64,000 bases of DNA from assembly GCA_902517815.1 (NCBI GenBank), contig CABYED010000001.1, forward strand, positions 124,001-188,000, read 5' to 3'. The position numbers were made by a program, and so were the translations under genes. This document shows positions 16,800 to 25,124 of the stretch, piece after piece. Within the stretch, counting starts at the first letter, position 1; each line of letters starts with the position of its first letter. The notes below the pieces were generated by a model. That model saw only the letters and a program-made list of their open reading frames with translations, was not told where the DNA came from and made no database searches. Origin of the DNA: an uncultured SAR116 cluster alpha proteobacterium (GTDB taxonomy: Bacteria; Pseudomonadota; Alphaproteobacteria; Puniceispirillales; Marisalimonadaceae).

Positions 16800-17426
16800 A
16801 TGGATAAAAAAAATAAAATTTCTTGTTCATGTGGTTCATGCCAATTATTTCTAAATGACCCATTACCTAAATATTCTGTAATGTGTGCATGTGAAGATTG
16901 TAGGCAGGCATTGCGATGGGCAGAGATAAATGGGGGTAAAAAACCTAAAGATATACTCTATTCTGTATATTTACGTTCAGATATTCAAAGTTATAATGGA
17001 ATTGAGAATATGATTGCAACTCAACTCAGAGGGGATGCAAGTTCAACGAGGATATATTGTAAGAATTGTTTTTCTTGTTTTGCCGTTGACCATGTCAACT
17101 ATCAAAATAATGTGTTTATGATTCAACCTGATTATTGTAAACAGAACTTTAACTTGCAAATACCACCATTAGCAGTCCTAAATTTACAAGATTATCCGGG
17201 AGAATTTGCTGAACTAGAATCTGATACTATTCCTGTTTTTCATTCAAGAAAATATCCTCAAGAGAGAAAAAGATTTTTATCCATAGAACCAATATCTGAG
17301 TATCTTACCCCACCAAAAATTCCTGCTAAAGGAACAACAATTCGAGAAATCATTTCAAAAATTGGAAAAATTAGAGTTTTGGATTTAATTAGAGGTGATA
17401 ATCTAGAGGAATTAGAGAATGAATAA
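16800..17426 (+). CDS. DUF6151/GFA-like zinc protein
   Basis: A 208-residue protein. CSCGSCQ (9-15) and CACEDCRQA (29-37) form the kind of zinc site seen in glutathione-dependent formaldehyde-activating (GFA) proteins, and YCKNCFSCFAVDHV supplies more Cys. The rest resembles DUF6151 proteins. Any reaction is unknown; binding of glutathione adducts is a family-based guess. It overlaps the next gene by eight bases. Confidence 0.7.
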   Translation: MDKKNKISCSCGSCQLFLNDPLPKYSVMCACEDCRQALRWAEINGGKKPKDILYSVYLRSDIQSYNGIENMIATQLRGDASSTRIYCKNCFSCFAVDHVNYQNNVFMIQPDYCKQNFNLQIPPLAVLNLQDYPGEFAELESDTIPVFHSRKYPQERKRFLSIEPISEYLTPPKIPAKGTTIREIISKIGKIRVLDLIRGDNLEELENE

Positions 17427-17799
17427 GTTAATTCTTAAGCAAGAGGTTTTGGATGCGTATGATGGTTATGTTAAGGCATTTATAAAAGGAGATACAAAAG
17501 AAGTTGAAAACTATTTAAGTTTTCCCAACTATAGATTTCACGATGGTGAAATAAAAGAACTTAACGAGTTTCACTCTAACCTAGATGAATTAAAAAACAG
17601 AGGTTATAAAGATACAATTGCACTTAGTATTGATGTTGTAGAAATTAATGAAGAAAAAGCACATTTAGTTTTAAAAGAGGCATTGAGAGTTAAGGATAAT
17701 AATAAACCACTAGAAGAAATAAGTTCATTTTATATCTTTATTAAAGAAGACAATAAATGGAAAATAAAATTCAGTTCTGCTTTCTTTTTTCTTAAGTAA
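17419..17799 (+). CDS. SnoaL/NTF2-like protein
   Basis: A 126-residue protein with the NTF2-like cone pattern: an N-terminal helix pair (YDGYVKAFIKGDTKEVENYL), FHDGEIKELNEF, and strand blocks ending in FYIFIKEDNKWKIKFSSAFF. Such domains may be binding or catalytic; no active site can be called. It overlaps the GFA-like gene and is the last gene before the right end of the element. Confidence 0.65.
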   Translation: MNKLILKQEVLDAYDGYVKAFIKGDTKEVENYLSFPNYRFHDGEIKELNEFHSNLDELKNRGYKDTIALSIDVVEINEEKAHLVLKEALRVKDNNKPLEEISSFYIFIKEDNKWKIKFSSAFFFLK

Positions 17800-17817
17800 T
17801 AATTAAATACCCTCAGA

Positions 17818-17840
17818 TTTTGACACAGATTTGACACAGT
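17818..17840 (+). repeat. Right end repeat identical to 11283-11305
   Basis: All 23 bases match the block upstream of the integrase, including the tandem TTTGACACAG. Downstream, AAAATATGGGTT also matches the integrase start region, at a larger distance. So this is either a second integrase arm site or the remnant of a second integrase promoter and start. Confidence 0.8.
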
Positions 17841-17901
17841 TACGCAGTAAAATATATAATAATTAAATAATAAATCTGTGAGAAAATATGGGTTTGAAAG
17901 G

Positions 17902-17968
17902 GTCAACTGGATAGAGCACTAGACTACGAATCTAGGGGTTAGGAGTTTGAATCTTCTCGAGCGCACCA
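17902..17968 (+). pseudogene. tRNA-Arg 3' part (attR-like copy)
   Basis: From CTGGATAGAGC onward it matches the intact tRNA through the anticodon, variable and T arms to the CCA. There are a few transitions in the T arm, for example AGGGGTTCGAAT to AGGAGTTTGAAT. The acceptor 5' strand and most of the D arm are missing, so it cannot fold into a tRNA. It marks the right end of segment B. Confidence 0.9.
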
Positions 17969-18306
17969 TCACCTTTTATAACTCATTGATATTTATAAAA
18001 TATTTTTTAAATATTGTCTCTGTAGACAAGGTTTTATACCAAATTATATACCAAAATAAGTATGATTTTGTATGTTATGAAAATGTTTTAAGGCATTACT
18101 TATATAAATAGTTAATACCTTTAAAAGGTTTATAAATGAAAAACTTTTTCTTTTATATTTTCTATTATTTGGAGAATTTAGTTCTAAATTTGTTAATAAA
18201 AAAGGTTAATTCAAGACAAAGCTATATAATAACTAAAAAACCCTGGGTCATTATCTTTTATTGTGTTTATTTGAATAGAATTAATAAGTGATTTGATATA
18301 TTTGGT
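17969..18306. other. Gene-free spacer right of the attR-like copy
   Basis: No convincing gene. A 51-codon plus-strand frame at about 18136-18291 starting MKNFFFYIFYYLE has an AAAGG upstream, but it is AT-rich and may be chance. Confidence 0.4.
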
Positions 18307-18338
18307 TATGTCTGACAAAACTAAATTTGTCAGACATA
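18307..18338. terminator. 13-bp inverted repeat after the ABC operon
   Basis: A perfect stem TATGTCTGACAAA/TTTGTCAGACATA with loop ACTAAA lies 13 bases beyond the stop of the minus-strand binding-protein gene. There is no T run on the minus side, so it may stabilise the mRNA 3' end or be a protein site rather than a classic terminator. Confidence 0.5.
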
Positions 18339-18351
18339 TACTATTTAATTT

Positions 18352-19137
18352 TTATAATGATGGTAAAGATGGTAGATCTTGTCCTAACCATTTAAGTGAA
18401 ATTTTATTAAGATCACCACCTAGTTTTTTATGAAGAATAAAAACATTTACCCATCTTAATAAATCTTCGTTTCCTTTTTTAACTCCAATAAAGCAAGGGC
18501 TATCTTTAATGATAAACTTTCTTTCTAAATCAAAATCAGGATTAGCCTCTGTTACAGATGCTGCAACCGTATTTCCAGCAACAAGTACTTGAACTTGTTT
18601 TGACTTTATAGCACTTAATGTTGCTGCATTATCACCAAACCTTGTAATTTTAGCACCCTTAGGGGCCATTTTAGTTAATTCTAAATCTTCTAATGTTCCT
18701 CCTGTAACACCAATTGTAAGGCCATCTAAATCTGCATAGGAAGAAACTTTAACCGAGGATGAAGCAAAAACACCAGAATAGAATGGAGCGTATGCACTAG
18801 AAAAGTTAATGGACTTGGCTCTTGATGGATTAGCACCCATTGTGGATATAACTAAATCAACCTTATCTGTTTCTAAAAATGGAATTCTTTGTTTTGAGAC
18901 CACTGGAACAATTTTTAGCTTTACTCCTAAATCTTTTGCAATAAGTTTTGCTACATCAACATCATAACCTTCATGTTCTCCAGTTTTACCAACTGATCCA
19001 AAAGGTGCAAAAGCTTCTGGAACGGCTATCTTTACTTCACCATTTTTAAGAATTTCATTTAGGTCAGCAGCATTTGCTGAAAAACTCATAAAGAATAGAC
19101 TTAAAATAAATCCATATATCATTTTTTTCGAAAACAT
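18352..19137 (-). CDS. Amino-acid-type ABC transporter substrate-binding protein
   Basis: A 261-residue periplasmic solute-binding protein of family 3. A signal peptide covers about 1-23 (MFSKKMIYGFILSLFF and on to SANA). The usual blocks follow: GYDVDVAKLIAKDLG, VDLVISTMG and LDGLTIGVTGGT. I chose the ATG at 19137, which has AAAGGAAA upstream and begins the signal peptide directly. The ligand cannot be deduced; polar amino acids are typical. It follows two permease genes on the same strand. Confidence 0.9.
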   Translation of the reverse strand: MFSKKMIYGFILSLFFMSFSANAADLNEILKNGEVKIAVPEAFAPFGSVGKTGEHEGYDVDVAKLIAKDLGVKLKIVPVVSKQRIPFLETDKVDLVISTMGANPSRAKSINFSSAYAPFYSGVFASSSVKVSSYADLDGLTIGVTGGTLEDLELTKMAPKGAKITRFGDNAATLSAIKSKQVQVLVAGNTVAASVTEANPDFDLERKFIIKDSPCFIGVKKGNEDLLRWVNVFILHKKLGGDLNKISLKWLGQDLPSLPSL

Positions 19138-19156
19138 TTTTTTTCCTTTCAATTTA

Positions 19157-19840
19157 TTAATTATCAATGGTGTATTTTTTTTCTAACTGTTTTGCGTAAA
19201 TAGCTAGGGGGTAACACAGGCAGAAATACAAAACTGCCATAATAGGAAAGATTATAAATGGTTCAGATCCTATTACAGGAGCATTTGCCCATCTTTTTCC
19301 TAATAACATTAAATCCTGAAAACCAATTATATATGCTAGAGAAGTGCCTTTTATAATTTGAATTAGAAAACTTACTGTAGGTGCAATACTATATTTATAA
19401 ACTTGAGGTATTATTATAAGCCTTAAAGTCTGTAAGAAATTTAAATTTAAAGCAGTTGCTCCTTCCCATTGTCCTCTAGGTATGGCTAAAACAGCTCCTC
19501 TCCACACCTCTGCTAGATATGCTGAAGTAAAAACCACCAATGATATACTAGCAGCGTACCAAGGATCAAAGTCTTGTCCGATAAAACGTGGGATTCCTAA
19601 TCCAATAATAAATAATAACATTAGGAGAGGTAAAGATTGAAATAACCATACGTACGAAAAGCTAATATAATTCAAAATTTTTGATGGATATATTCTTAAA
19701 AAAGTTATTAATAAAGCAACTAATCCACCACCAATAAAAGCAATTAATGATAAATAGATTGTGAATCTAGTAGCCGATATTAATTGTGCTATAATTATTC
19801 CTAGTGGCTTATCAAAAATTTCAATCAATATCTCTTGCAT
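19157..19840 (-). CDS. Amino-acid-type ABC transporter permease (second)
   Basis: A 227-residue HisM/HisQ-like permease with about five membrane segments. The EAA loop is EGATALNLNFLQTLRLIIIPQ (about 124-144), where an ATPase subunit would dock. It abuts the other permease gene with no bases between them, indicating coupled translation. The partner ATPase gene is not in this operon. Confidence 0.9.
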   Translation of the reverse strand: MQEILIEIFDKPLGIIIAQLISATRFTIYLSLIAFIGGGLVALLITFLRIYPSKILNYISFSYVWLFQSLPLLMLLFIIGLGIPRFIGQDFDPWYAASISLVVFTSAYLAEVWRGAVLAIPRGQWEGATALNLNFLQTLRLIIIPQVYKYSIAPTVSFLIQIIKGTSLAYIIGFQDLMLLGKRWANAPVIGSEPFIIFPIMAVLYFCLCYPLAIYAKQLEKKYTIDN

Positions 19841-20515
19841 TTACATTCTCTTTTTCAATGTTTTATTAAAAATAACTTCTAAAGAAGTTTTAAATAATAA
19901 AGAAAGAGCAACGTATAAAATCGATAAAACAATAAATATTTCAAAAGTTCTGAACGTTCTGCTATCAATATATAAGCCAGCATGAGTGAGATCATTGACA
20001 CCAATCTCAGAAATAATTCCTGTAGTTAAAAAAATAAAAATAAATTGGCTTGATAATGAAGGAAACATTTTAATCAATGTGTGAGGAAGCACAATTTTTC
20101 TGAATATTGTCAATTTATTTAAATTTAAAGAATAGGCAGCCTCTAGTTGACTATTCGGAGTAGAGTTAAATCCTGACCTTAATATTTCTCCAAAATATCC
20201 TGTAAAATTTATTGTTAATGCTAGAAGCGCGTGTGCCCAAAATGGCCACACATATTGAAATATTAATGGCAAACCAAAGGTAACAAAAAATAATTGAACT
20301 ATTAATGGGGTGTTGCGAATAAAATCAATCCAACAAATAGATAAATAGTTTAATGGTTTTACTTTCCAATAAATTAATGCAGCTAAAATAAATGCTATTA
20401 TAAAGCCAAGACAGCCTGAGATAATTGTTAGACTAGAGCTTATTAATATCCCATCGAATATAAGACTTATATATTCTGATGATCTATAAATTTCAAAAAA
20501 ACGAAAGTCAAACAT
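19841..20515 (-). CDS. Amino-acid-type ABC transporter permease (first)
   Basis: A 224-residue HisMQ-family permease that begins the minus-strand operon permease-permease-binding protein. It has an EAA-type loop with LEAAYSLNLNKLTIFRKIVL and about five membrane segments. The two permeases should form the heterodimeric channel. No P-loop/ABC-signature protein is encoded nearby, so an ATPase from elsewhere must serve it or the system is incomplete. Confidence 0.9.
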   Translation of the reverse strand: MFDFRFFEIYRSSEYISLIFDGILISSSLTIISGCLGFIIAFILAALIYWKVKPLNYLSICWIDFIRNTPLIVQLFFVTFGLPLIFQYVWPFWAHALLALTINFTGYFGEILRSGFNSTPNSQLEAAYSLNLNKLTIFRKIVLPHTLIKMFPSLSSQFIFIFLTTGIISEIGVNDLTHAGLYIDSRTFRTFEIFIVLSILYVALSLLFKTSLEVIFNKTLKKRM

Positions 20516-20868
20516 TTTAAAAAATTAACACAAGTACTTAATAGAATTTAAATGGACTAAAGATTAATATTTAAAAATATGTTATCAAACGTTTAAGGCG
20601 ACTAAAAATATGTCAAAAGAGTGTAATTTGTAATTTATGATTAATTATTAGTCATAAATAAAAAAATTACTAATCAGAAGTAGTTGTAAAAATTTTCTAA
20701 TAAATCTTAAAAAAAGATAATTGAAACCTGTTCAGTGTTCAATTGACTACGGTTTTTATAATTAAATATGCCAAAAAAGACGTCAATGTAATGAAATCTT
20801 AATAAAAAAACTTTGATGATTAATTTTATTAGTTTTAAATAAAAATTATAATTTTATAAGAGGTAAAG
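20516..20868. other. Divergent intergenic region
   Basis: About 350 bases between the ABC operon (minus) and the methyltransferase cluster (plus). It must hold both promoters. I see no sure -10/-35 pair and no hairpin. AAGAGGTAAAG at its right end is the ribosome site of the next gene. Confidence 0.5.
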
Positions 20869-21486
20869 TTGACTATTATTTCAAGAAGAATTTTAATACC
20901 ATCCTCAGGAAAGTCTAAAATAGCTCTGAAACGTGCTTCTAAGTATAAGGATATAATGGTTTCAAATGGCATTAAGGCAAGATTAGGCTTATTTATTGGT
21001 GGTGAATTGAATGGTTCCATCCAACTTACCGCAGCTTACCCAAATATGACAGATGCTACTAAATCGTTTGTAGAACTTAGTAAAAATAAAGAAATAATTG
21101 ACCTTATGGATAAAAGACAAGAGGATCCTGCAGGTCATTTAATTGGACCAGAGGTTTATAGAAGTGTTTATGGTCAACCATCTCCAAAGCATAATATAAT
21201 ATTGATTAGGGAATATGAAGTTGATAGAAAATTTCTTCCTCAATCTATTGAAATCCTTACTGAAGCAGATGCTTTAGCCAAAGACGTAGATACCAATGTA
21301 TTAGCCCTTTATCCAATTATAGCTGACAAAATGGATACTTTATATGTTGTCTATTATTATTCATCATTTGAATCTATGGGTGATATAATCGATAGAATTG
21401 GAATGTCTAAGGAATTCCAAAATTTAGTCAGCAAGGCTAATGAAACTGGAAAATTAAAAGCATCTAATGTTGTAAAAATAATTTAA
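20869..21486 (+). CDS. Hypothetical protein, NIPSNAP/ABM-like
   Basis: A 205-residue soluble protein that appears to contain two related alpha/beta units, one with RARLGLFIGGELNGS-type strands and one with YPIIADKMDTLYVVYYYSS. This recalls double dimeric-barrel domains. The start is a TTG at 20869 placed well after AAGAGG; the next ATG would remove the first strand. It leads a three-gene plus-strand cluster with a similar short protein and a methyltransferase. Function unknown. Confidence 0.6.
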   Translation: MTIISRRILIPSSGKSKIALKRASKYKDIMVSNGIKARLGLFIGGELNGSIQLTAAYPNMTDATKSFVELSKNKEIIDLMDKRQEDPAGHLIGPEVYRSVYGQPSPKHNIILIREYEVDRKFLPQSIEILTEADALAKDVDTNVLALYPIIADKMDTLYVVYYYSSFESMGDIIDRIGMSKEFQNLVSKANETGKLKASNVVKII

Positions 21487-21503
21487 ATTTTAAAGGAATT
21501 ATC

Positions 21504-21785
21504 ATGAGTATTTTAGTACGTTTTTCACCACCATCTATGACAGCAGAACAGTATGATGCAATTGTTGAAAGAATGTATAAAGAGGGCGTTCATCCAGATC
21601 CCGGACTTGAATTAGAATTATGCTTTGGATCTGGTGACCAAATGAAAGTTTCTTTGCTTTTTGACTCAAAAGAACATTTTGAATCATTTGGAGCTAAAAT
21701 AGGCCCAATCCTCTCAGAAATGGGTATGGACCCTGGTGAACCTGAAGTTTTAGAGATTCATAATATAATCAGAAGAAACAGTTAA
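21504..21785 (+). CDS. Hypothetical small dimeric alpha/beta-barrel-like protein
   Basis: A 93-residue protein beginning MSILVRFSPPSMTAEQYDAI, with the ELCFGSGDQMKVSLLFDSKE strand pair typical of small ABM-like proteins. AAAGGA precedes the start. It lies 17 bases after the previous gene and 33 before the methyltransferase gene. Confidence 0.6.
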   Translation: MSILVRFSPPSMTAEQYDAIVERMYKEGVHPDPGLELELCFGSGDQMKVSLLFDSKEHFESFGAKIGPILSEMGMDPGEPEVLEIHNIIRRNS

Positions 21786-21818
21786 CTGCTTAAATAAAAA
21801 ACAACTGGAGGTATGTAA

Positions 21819-22589
21819 ATGGAATTTCAAAATGAAATTGGCCTTATACAAAGAAAAATGGCTGCAAGCGTTGCAGGGTCTTCACGAAGGCTTGAAATTT
21901 TAAATGTATTAGACATACAATCTGGTCAACAAGTGCTAGATATAGGTTGTGGAGGTGGACACTTGCTTGAAGAATTAGCAAAAGCTGTTGGCCCTAAGGG
22001 TAAAGCAATTGGGTTAGATACAAGTGAAGATCAGCTTAAACAAGCTAAAGAAAGATGCGCCTTATATGATAATGCTTTCACACTCCTGGGTTTTGCTAAT
22101 AAGATAAATTTGGAGAGTAATAGTTGTGATGCTGTTGCCTCCGCACAAACTTTTGAATATATAGAGGATGTTGATGGTTCTATTGAAGAGGTTACTAGAA
22201 TTCTTAAACCATCATCTATATTTGTAAATATATCTATTCTTTGGGATTATTACAAATTTTATGGTGCTGACGATAACTTAAACAATCTTATACAAGATAC
22301 ATTCAAGGCTCATTGTTTCCATCAAATGCTTCCCACAACATTATCTGGCAGACTTAAAAAGTTTGGTTTTAAACAGCTTAAACATATACCATTACCAATG
22401 TTTATAACAACGACAGACGATAACTCGCCAGCTAAATATGCGGCTGAGGTTATGGCGCAATTTGCCTTACAACAAGGTGTTCCAAAAGACAAAGTTAATG
22501 AATGGCAAAATCAATTAAAATTAGCTGAAGATACTGGACACTTTGCTTACACTAACCTTCCAATATTAACTTATGGTTATTTAAATTAA
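21819..22589 (+). CDS. Class I SAM-dependent methyltransferase
   Basis: A 256-residue methyltransferase. Motif I is VLDIGCGGGHLLEEL (about 38-52), the acidic residue ending strand 2 lies in AIGLDTSEDQL, and motif IV-like AVASAQTFEYIEDVDG follows. The UbiE/Methyltransf_11 pattern fits small-molecule methylation; the substrate is unknown. GGAGGT lies eight bases upstream of the ATG. It is the last gene before the decayed tRNA 3' end. Confidence 0.85.
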   Translation: MEFQNEIGLIQRKMAASVAGSSRRLEILNVLDIQSGQQVLDIGCGGGHLLEELAKAVGPKGKAIGLDTSEDQLKQAKERCALYDNAFTLLGFANKINLESNSCDAVASAQTFEYIEDVDGSIEEVTRILKPSSIFVNISILWDYYKFYGADDNLNNLIQDTFKAHCFHQMLPTTLSGRLKKFGFKQLKHIPLPMFITTTDDNSPAKYAAEVMAQFALQQGVPKDKVNEWQNQLKLAEDTGHFAYTNLPILTYGYLN

Positions 22590-22797
22590 GATTTATAACA
22601 AAATCATCCTATCAATCCTCCTAACCCTTCTTTGAACTCTGGTCAGTTTTTCATGGACTATGGTCAATGGGCAGACCACCCCTGATTTGGGAAATTGTCT
22701 ACTGCAAACAATGTTGTAGATAAGCTTTTTATCGTTGACGTACTAACTGTATTTGCTAAGCCATTAATATTGTTGAAGTTTAGATAAAACCATTGCT
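22590..22797. other. Unexplained spacer with raised G+C
   Basis: About 200 bases in which 22620-22700 is noticeably richer in G+C than its surroundings. No open frame and no clear fold is seen. It may be a relic gene or RNA left by an older insertion. Confidence 0.35.
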
Positions 22798-22832
22798 ATG
22801 GTTAGGCATTACACCTCATCTCAAGCGCACCA
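22798..22832 (+). pseudogene. Strongly decayed tRNA-Arg 3' end
   Basis: GGTTAGG, 12-13 changed bases, then CTCAAGCGCACCA follow the same order and almost the same spacing (33 versus 32 bases) as the 3' end of the copy at 17902-17968. The following TCA also matches. It sits 12 bases from copD and would mark the outer right border of the accessory region. Confidence 0.6.
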
Positions 22833-22843
22833 TCATAATTAAA

Positions 22844-23719
22844 TTAAATACCCATTGGGGTAGGTAATGAAGTTGTTAAAATACTTGTTAGAATCAAAAT
22901 AATTAATGATATAATACCTTCTATTTCGATAGACTTTTTTAACTTATATTTACCTAATTGATAATCAATTTTTAAATAAGGTACTAATCTAAGTTTATTT
23001 AACGCACCAATTGATAATAAAATAGATACTAAAACAAATTTTAATAACAAAATATTTCCATAAATAGTTGAAAATAAACTGTATATATTCCCTACTAAAA
23101 TGTATGAAAACACCAAGCCAACTATTACTAATATCGCAACATAAAAAATTGCAAAAAAACCAAATTTTTCGGATATTACAATTAAATTTCTAAAATTTTT
23201 ATTAATGCACATATAACGCAGAGGTAAGAATGAACCTAACCAAAAAGAAATGCAAATTATGTGTAATATCAATAATGTCTGCGTTGAAATTCCTTTAATA
23301 GTCGAATGGCCTATAATAACAAAAGAAAAAAGAATTGATAAAATTCCTAATGTTTTAAATAAAACAGGGAAAAATTTATCATTTAAAATTGAAAAAATTA
23401 TTAATATAAAGCCTGTTGTTAAAAGAATTGCAGACTTACCCGACAAAGTTTCAAATGATATCATTATTAATGATATATCAATAACACTTTGAAAATCTCC
23501 ACCTAAATTTCCAGCAACCGATAGAAAAGCTAATAAACCTATAAATAATCCGAAAATGGAAAACTTTTTTATCAAATTTTGACAATAAACTTTAACAATA
23601 ATGTCAAAAAAATTGCTAAAATGAAGACTAAATAAAATTGTTCCAATAGTAGTTAAAACTGATAAATAAATAAATGTTCTTAATATTGGGTTTAAAATTG
23701 TCCAGACATCAAAAATCAT
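22844..23719 (-). CDS. copD: CopD-family copper resistance membrane protein
   Basis: A 291-residue protein with about eight membrane segments. The CopD blocks are GHSTIKG, LHIICISFWLGSFLPL with its conserved His, and ALNKLRLVP. It follows copC with one base between stop and start, so both are one transcript. CopC and CopD are thought to bind periplasmic copper and pass it across or into the inner membrane. Confidence 0.85.
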   Translation of the reverse strand: MIFDVWTILNPILRTFIYLSVLTTIGTILFSLHFSNFFDIIVKVYCQNLIKKFSIFGLFIGLLAFLSVAGNLGGDFQSVIDISLIMISFETLSGKSAILLTTGFILIIFSILNDKFFPVLFKTLGILSILFSFVIIGHSTIKGISTQTLLILHIICISFWLGSFLPLRYMCINKNFRNLIVISEKFGFFAIFYVAILVIVGLVFSYILVGNIYSLFSTIYGNILLLKFVLVSILLSIGALNKLRLVPYLKIDYQLGKYKLKKSIEIEGIISLIILILTSILTTSLPTPMGI

Positions 23720-23720
23720 T

Positions 23721-24065
23721 TTATTTTACTTCAAAATCAGACTTACCTTTAATGATATGACCATCCGGACTTAATGCACGCCATTCAATTCTATACTTAC
23801 CTGAACTTAATTTAGGCATTGGAAGAGTATGTTCTTTTGCTCTATCACTTAATGAAGTTAAATCTAAATTTATCTTTTCTTTATTATCAACTCTTATCAT
23901 GACAATTTTTACTAATTTAACTAAAGAATTAAATTTCATATTTATTTGAGATGGAACTTTTACATAGGTCACATTGTCCTTAGGTAAAATCTCACTTAAT
24001 TGAGAATGTGAAAAAGATGCTGAAATTTTAAATATAAATAAAAGTACCAAAATTATTCTTATCAT
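23721..24065 (-). CDS. copC: CopC-domain periplasmic copper-binding protein
   Basis: A 114-residue exported protein. The signal peptide is MIRIILVLLFIFKISASFS; cleavage after it would expose His20 as the mature N-terminus, as needed for the CopC histidine brace. The SPDGH block supplies D101 and H103, the other copper ligands. The ATG at 24065 is preceded by GGAG, which is why I rejected the longer frame. It lies directly upstream of copD. Confidence 0.88.
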   Translation of the reverse strand: MIRIILVLLFIFKISASFSHSQLSEILPKDNVTYVKVPSQINMKFNSLVKLVKIVMIRVDNKEKINLDLTSLSDRAKEHTLPMPKLSSGKYRIEWRALSPDGHIIKGKSDFEVK

Positions 24066-24225
24066 TATTTCTCCATTATTTCTGATGTAGGTAAATATTT
24101 TAAATAACATTCTATAAACCTTCTTCTAAGAGGAGAGTAAAGAAAAAATTTTTATCTTTTTATTTAATCATTAGAACCTAAATTATTTTATTTAATTTTT
24201 AATATTATTTTGTTTAATTTATAAT

Positions 24226-25050
24226 ATGATAAAAATTATTTTCAGTAGGAAAGGTCTCGATAGTACTGCCGGTGGAATCCCAAGTCCCAAAAAAGGAAAA
24301 AATATTCAAAGTTTTCCAATTCCATATAGAACAAATACTTTAACTTCATATGAGTATCTTGGTTTTGGTAAAGAAATAAATCAGTTATCTAAAAAAAAGA
24401 TTAAACCTTCAGATACCTGTCATTATGATCCTAACCTAGAAACTGGTCAGTTTGGTCAAGTAGGAGCTGCACAAACACATCTAGAAAATAATAAGGTTGG
24501 AATAGGTGATATTTTTCTGTTTTGGGGATGGTTTAGAGAAACTGTCCAATTTCAAAATAAAATTTCATTTTCAAAAACTGATCCTGGTCACTATAGGATG
24601 TTTGGTTGGTTTCAGATTGGAAAAATTATAAAACTTGGAGATGACCCAAGCTGGTATTCAAAGGAGAAACCAAACCCAAATTCGCACCCACACATCATTG
24701 GTAAATGGAAAAAAAATAATACTCTTTACATTGCAAAAAAAAATCTTGAAGGTTTTGAGTTAAAAAATTTTCCAGGGTTTGGAAAGTTTAAAGCTACTAA
24801 AATGACAAATCTAAGCTTTAACCCATTAGTAAAAAAATCTAAATGGATTTGTCCTCAGTGGTTAAATCCTAAACATGGTGGTTGTGGAATGTCATATCAC
24901 AAAAATCTCAGTAGATGGAAAGAAAACACAGTAGACATTGTTGGACGAGGCCAAGAGTTTGTTGCCAAACCTAAAAATGATAAAGAATGTAAAAAATGGT
25001 TAATGTCTATTTTTCAATCAGCTGATTTAAAAGAAAATATAAACGTTTAG
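24226..25050 (+). CDS. Nmad3-like (nucleotide-modification-associated domain 3) protein
   Basis: A 274-residue protein. The N-terminus IIFSRKGLDSTAGGIPSP, the middle FGQVGAAQTHLENNKVGIGDIF and LFWGWFRET match the Nmad3 pattern as I remember it. Such proteins are linked by context to modified-base pathways in phages and bacteria; their activity is unproven. The C-terminal part has CPQWLNPKHGGCGMSYH. Here it stands alone beside copCD with no visible DNA-modification partners. Family call moderately sure, function not. Confidence 0.65.
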   Translation: MIKIIFSRKGLDSTAGGIPSPKKGKNIQSFPIPYRTNTLTSYEYLGFGKEINQLSKKKIKPSDTCHYDPNLETGQFGQVGAAQTHLENNKVGIGDIFLFWGWFRETVQFQNKISFSKTDPGHYRMFGWFQIGKIIKLGDDPSWYSKEKPNPNSHPHIIGKWKKNNTLYIAKKNLEGFELKNFPGFGKFKATKMTNLSFNPLVKKSKWICPQWLNPKHGGCGMSYHKNLSRWKENTVDIVGRGQEFVAKPKNDKECKKWLMSIFQSADLKENINV

Positions 25051-25124
25051 ACTAAATGTATTCTTTAATGAGTTTATAAATCAATAATGTTTACCAATGA
25101 ATATTAGTTATTTAGAATATAAAG

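Larger units (their letters stand above)
11216..17968. mobile_element. Integrative element (segment B) in the 3' end of tRNA-Arg
   Basis: About 6.75 kb bounded on the left by the intact tRNA-Arg and on the right by a 67-base copy of its 3' part ending in CCA. A tyrosine integrase begins 105 bases inside the left end. A 23-base identical sequence lies 68 bases inside the left end and 62 bases inside the right end. Cargo: three small membrane or hypothetical proteins, an RNA candidate, an AEC transporter, monooxygenase-like proteins, a zinc-ribbon gene with two membrane peptides, a GFA-like protein and a SnoaL-like protein. No replication, conjugation or capsid genes are visible. Confidence 0.85.
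17969..22832. mobile_element. Accessory segment C between two tRNA-Arg 3' remnants
   Basis: About 4.9 kb lie between the attR-like copy and a second, more decayed tRNA 3' end. It holds an incomplete ABC importer and a three-gene methyltransferase cluster, but no integrase. The layout suggests an older insertion at the same tRNA that has lost its integrase. The 23-base repeat and ATGGGTT at its left border could be what remains of it. This is inference. Confidence 0.5.
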
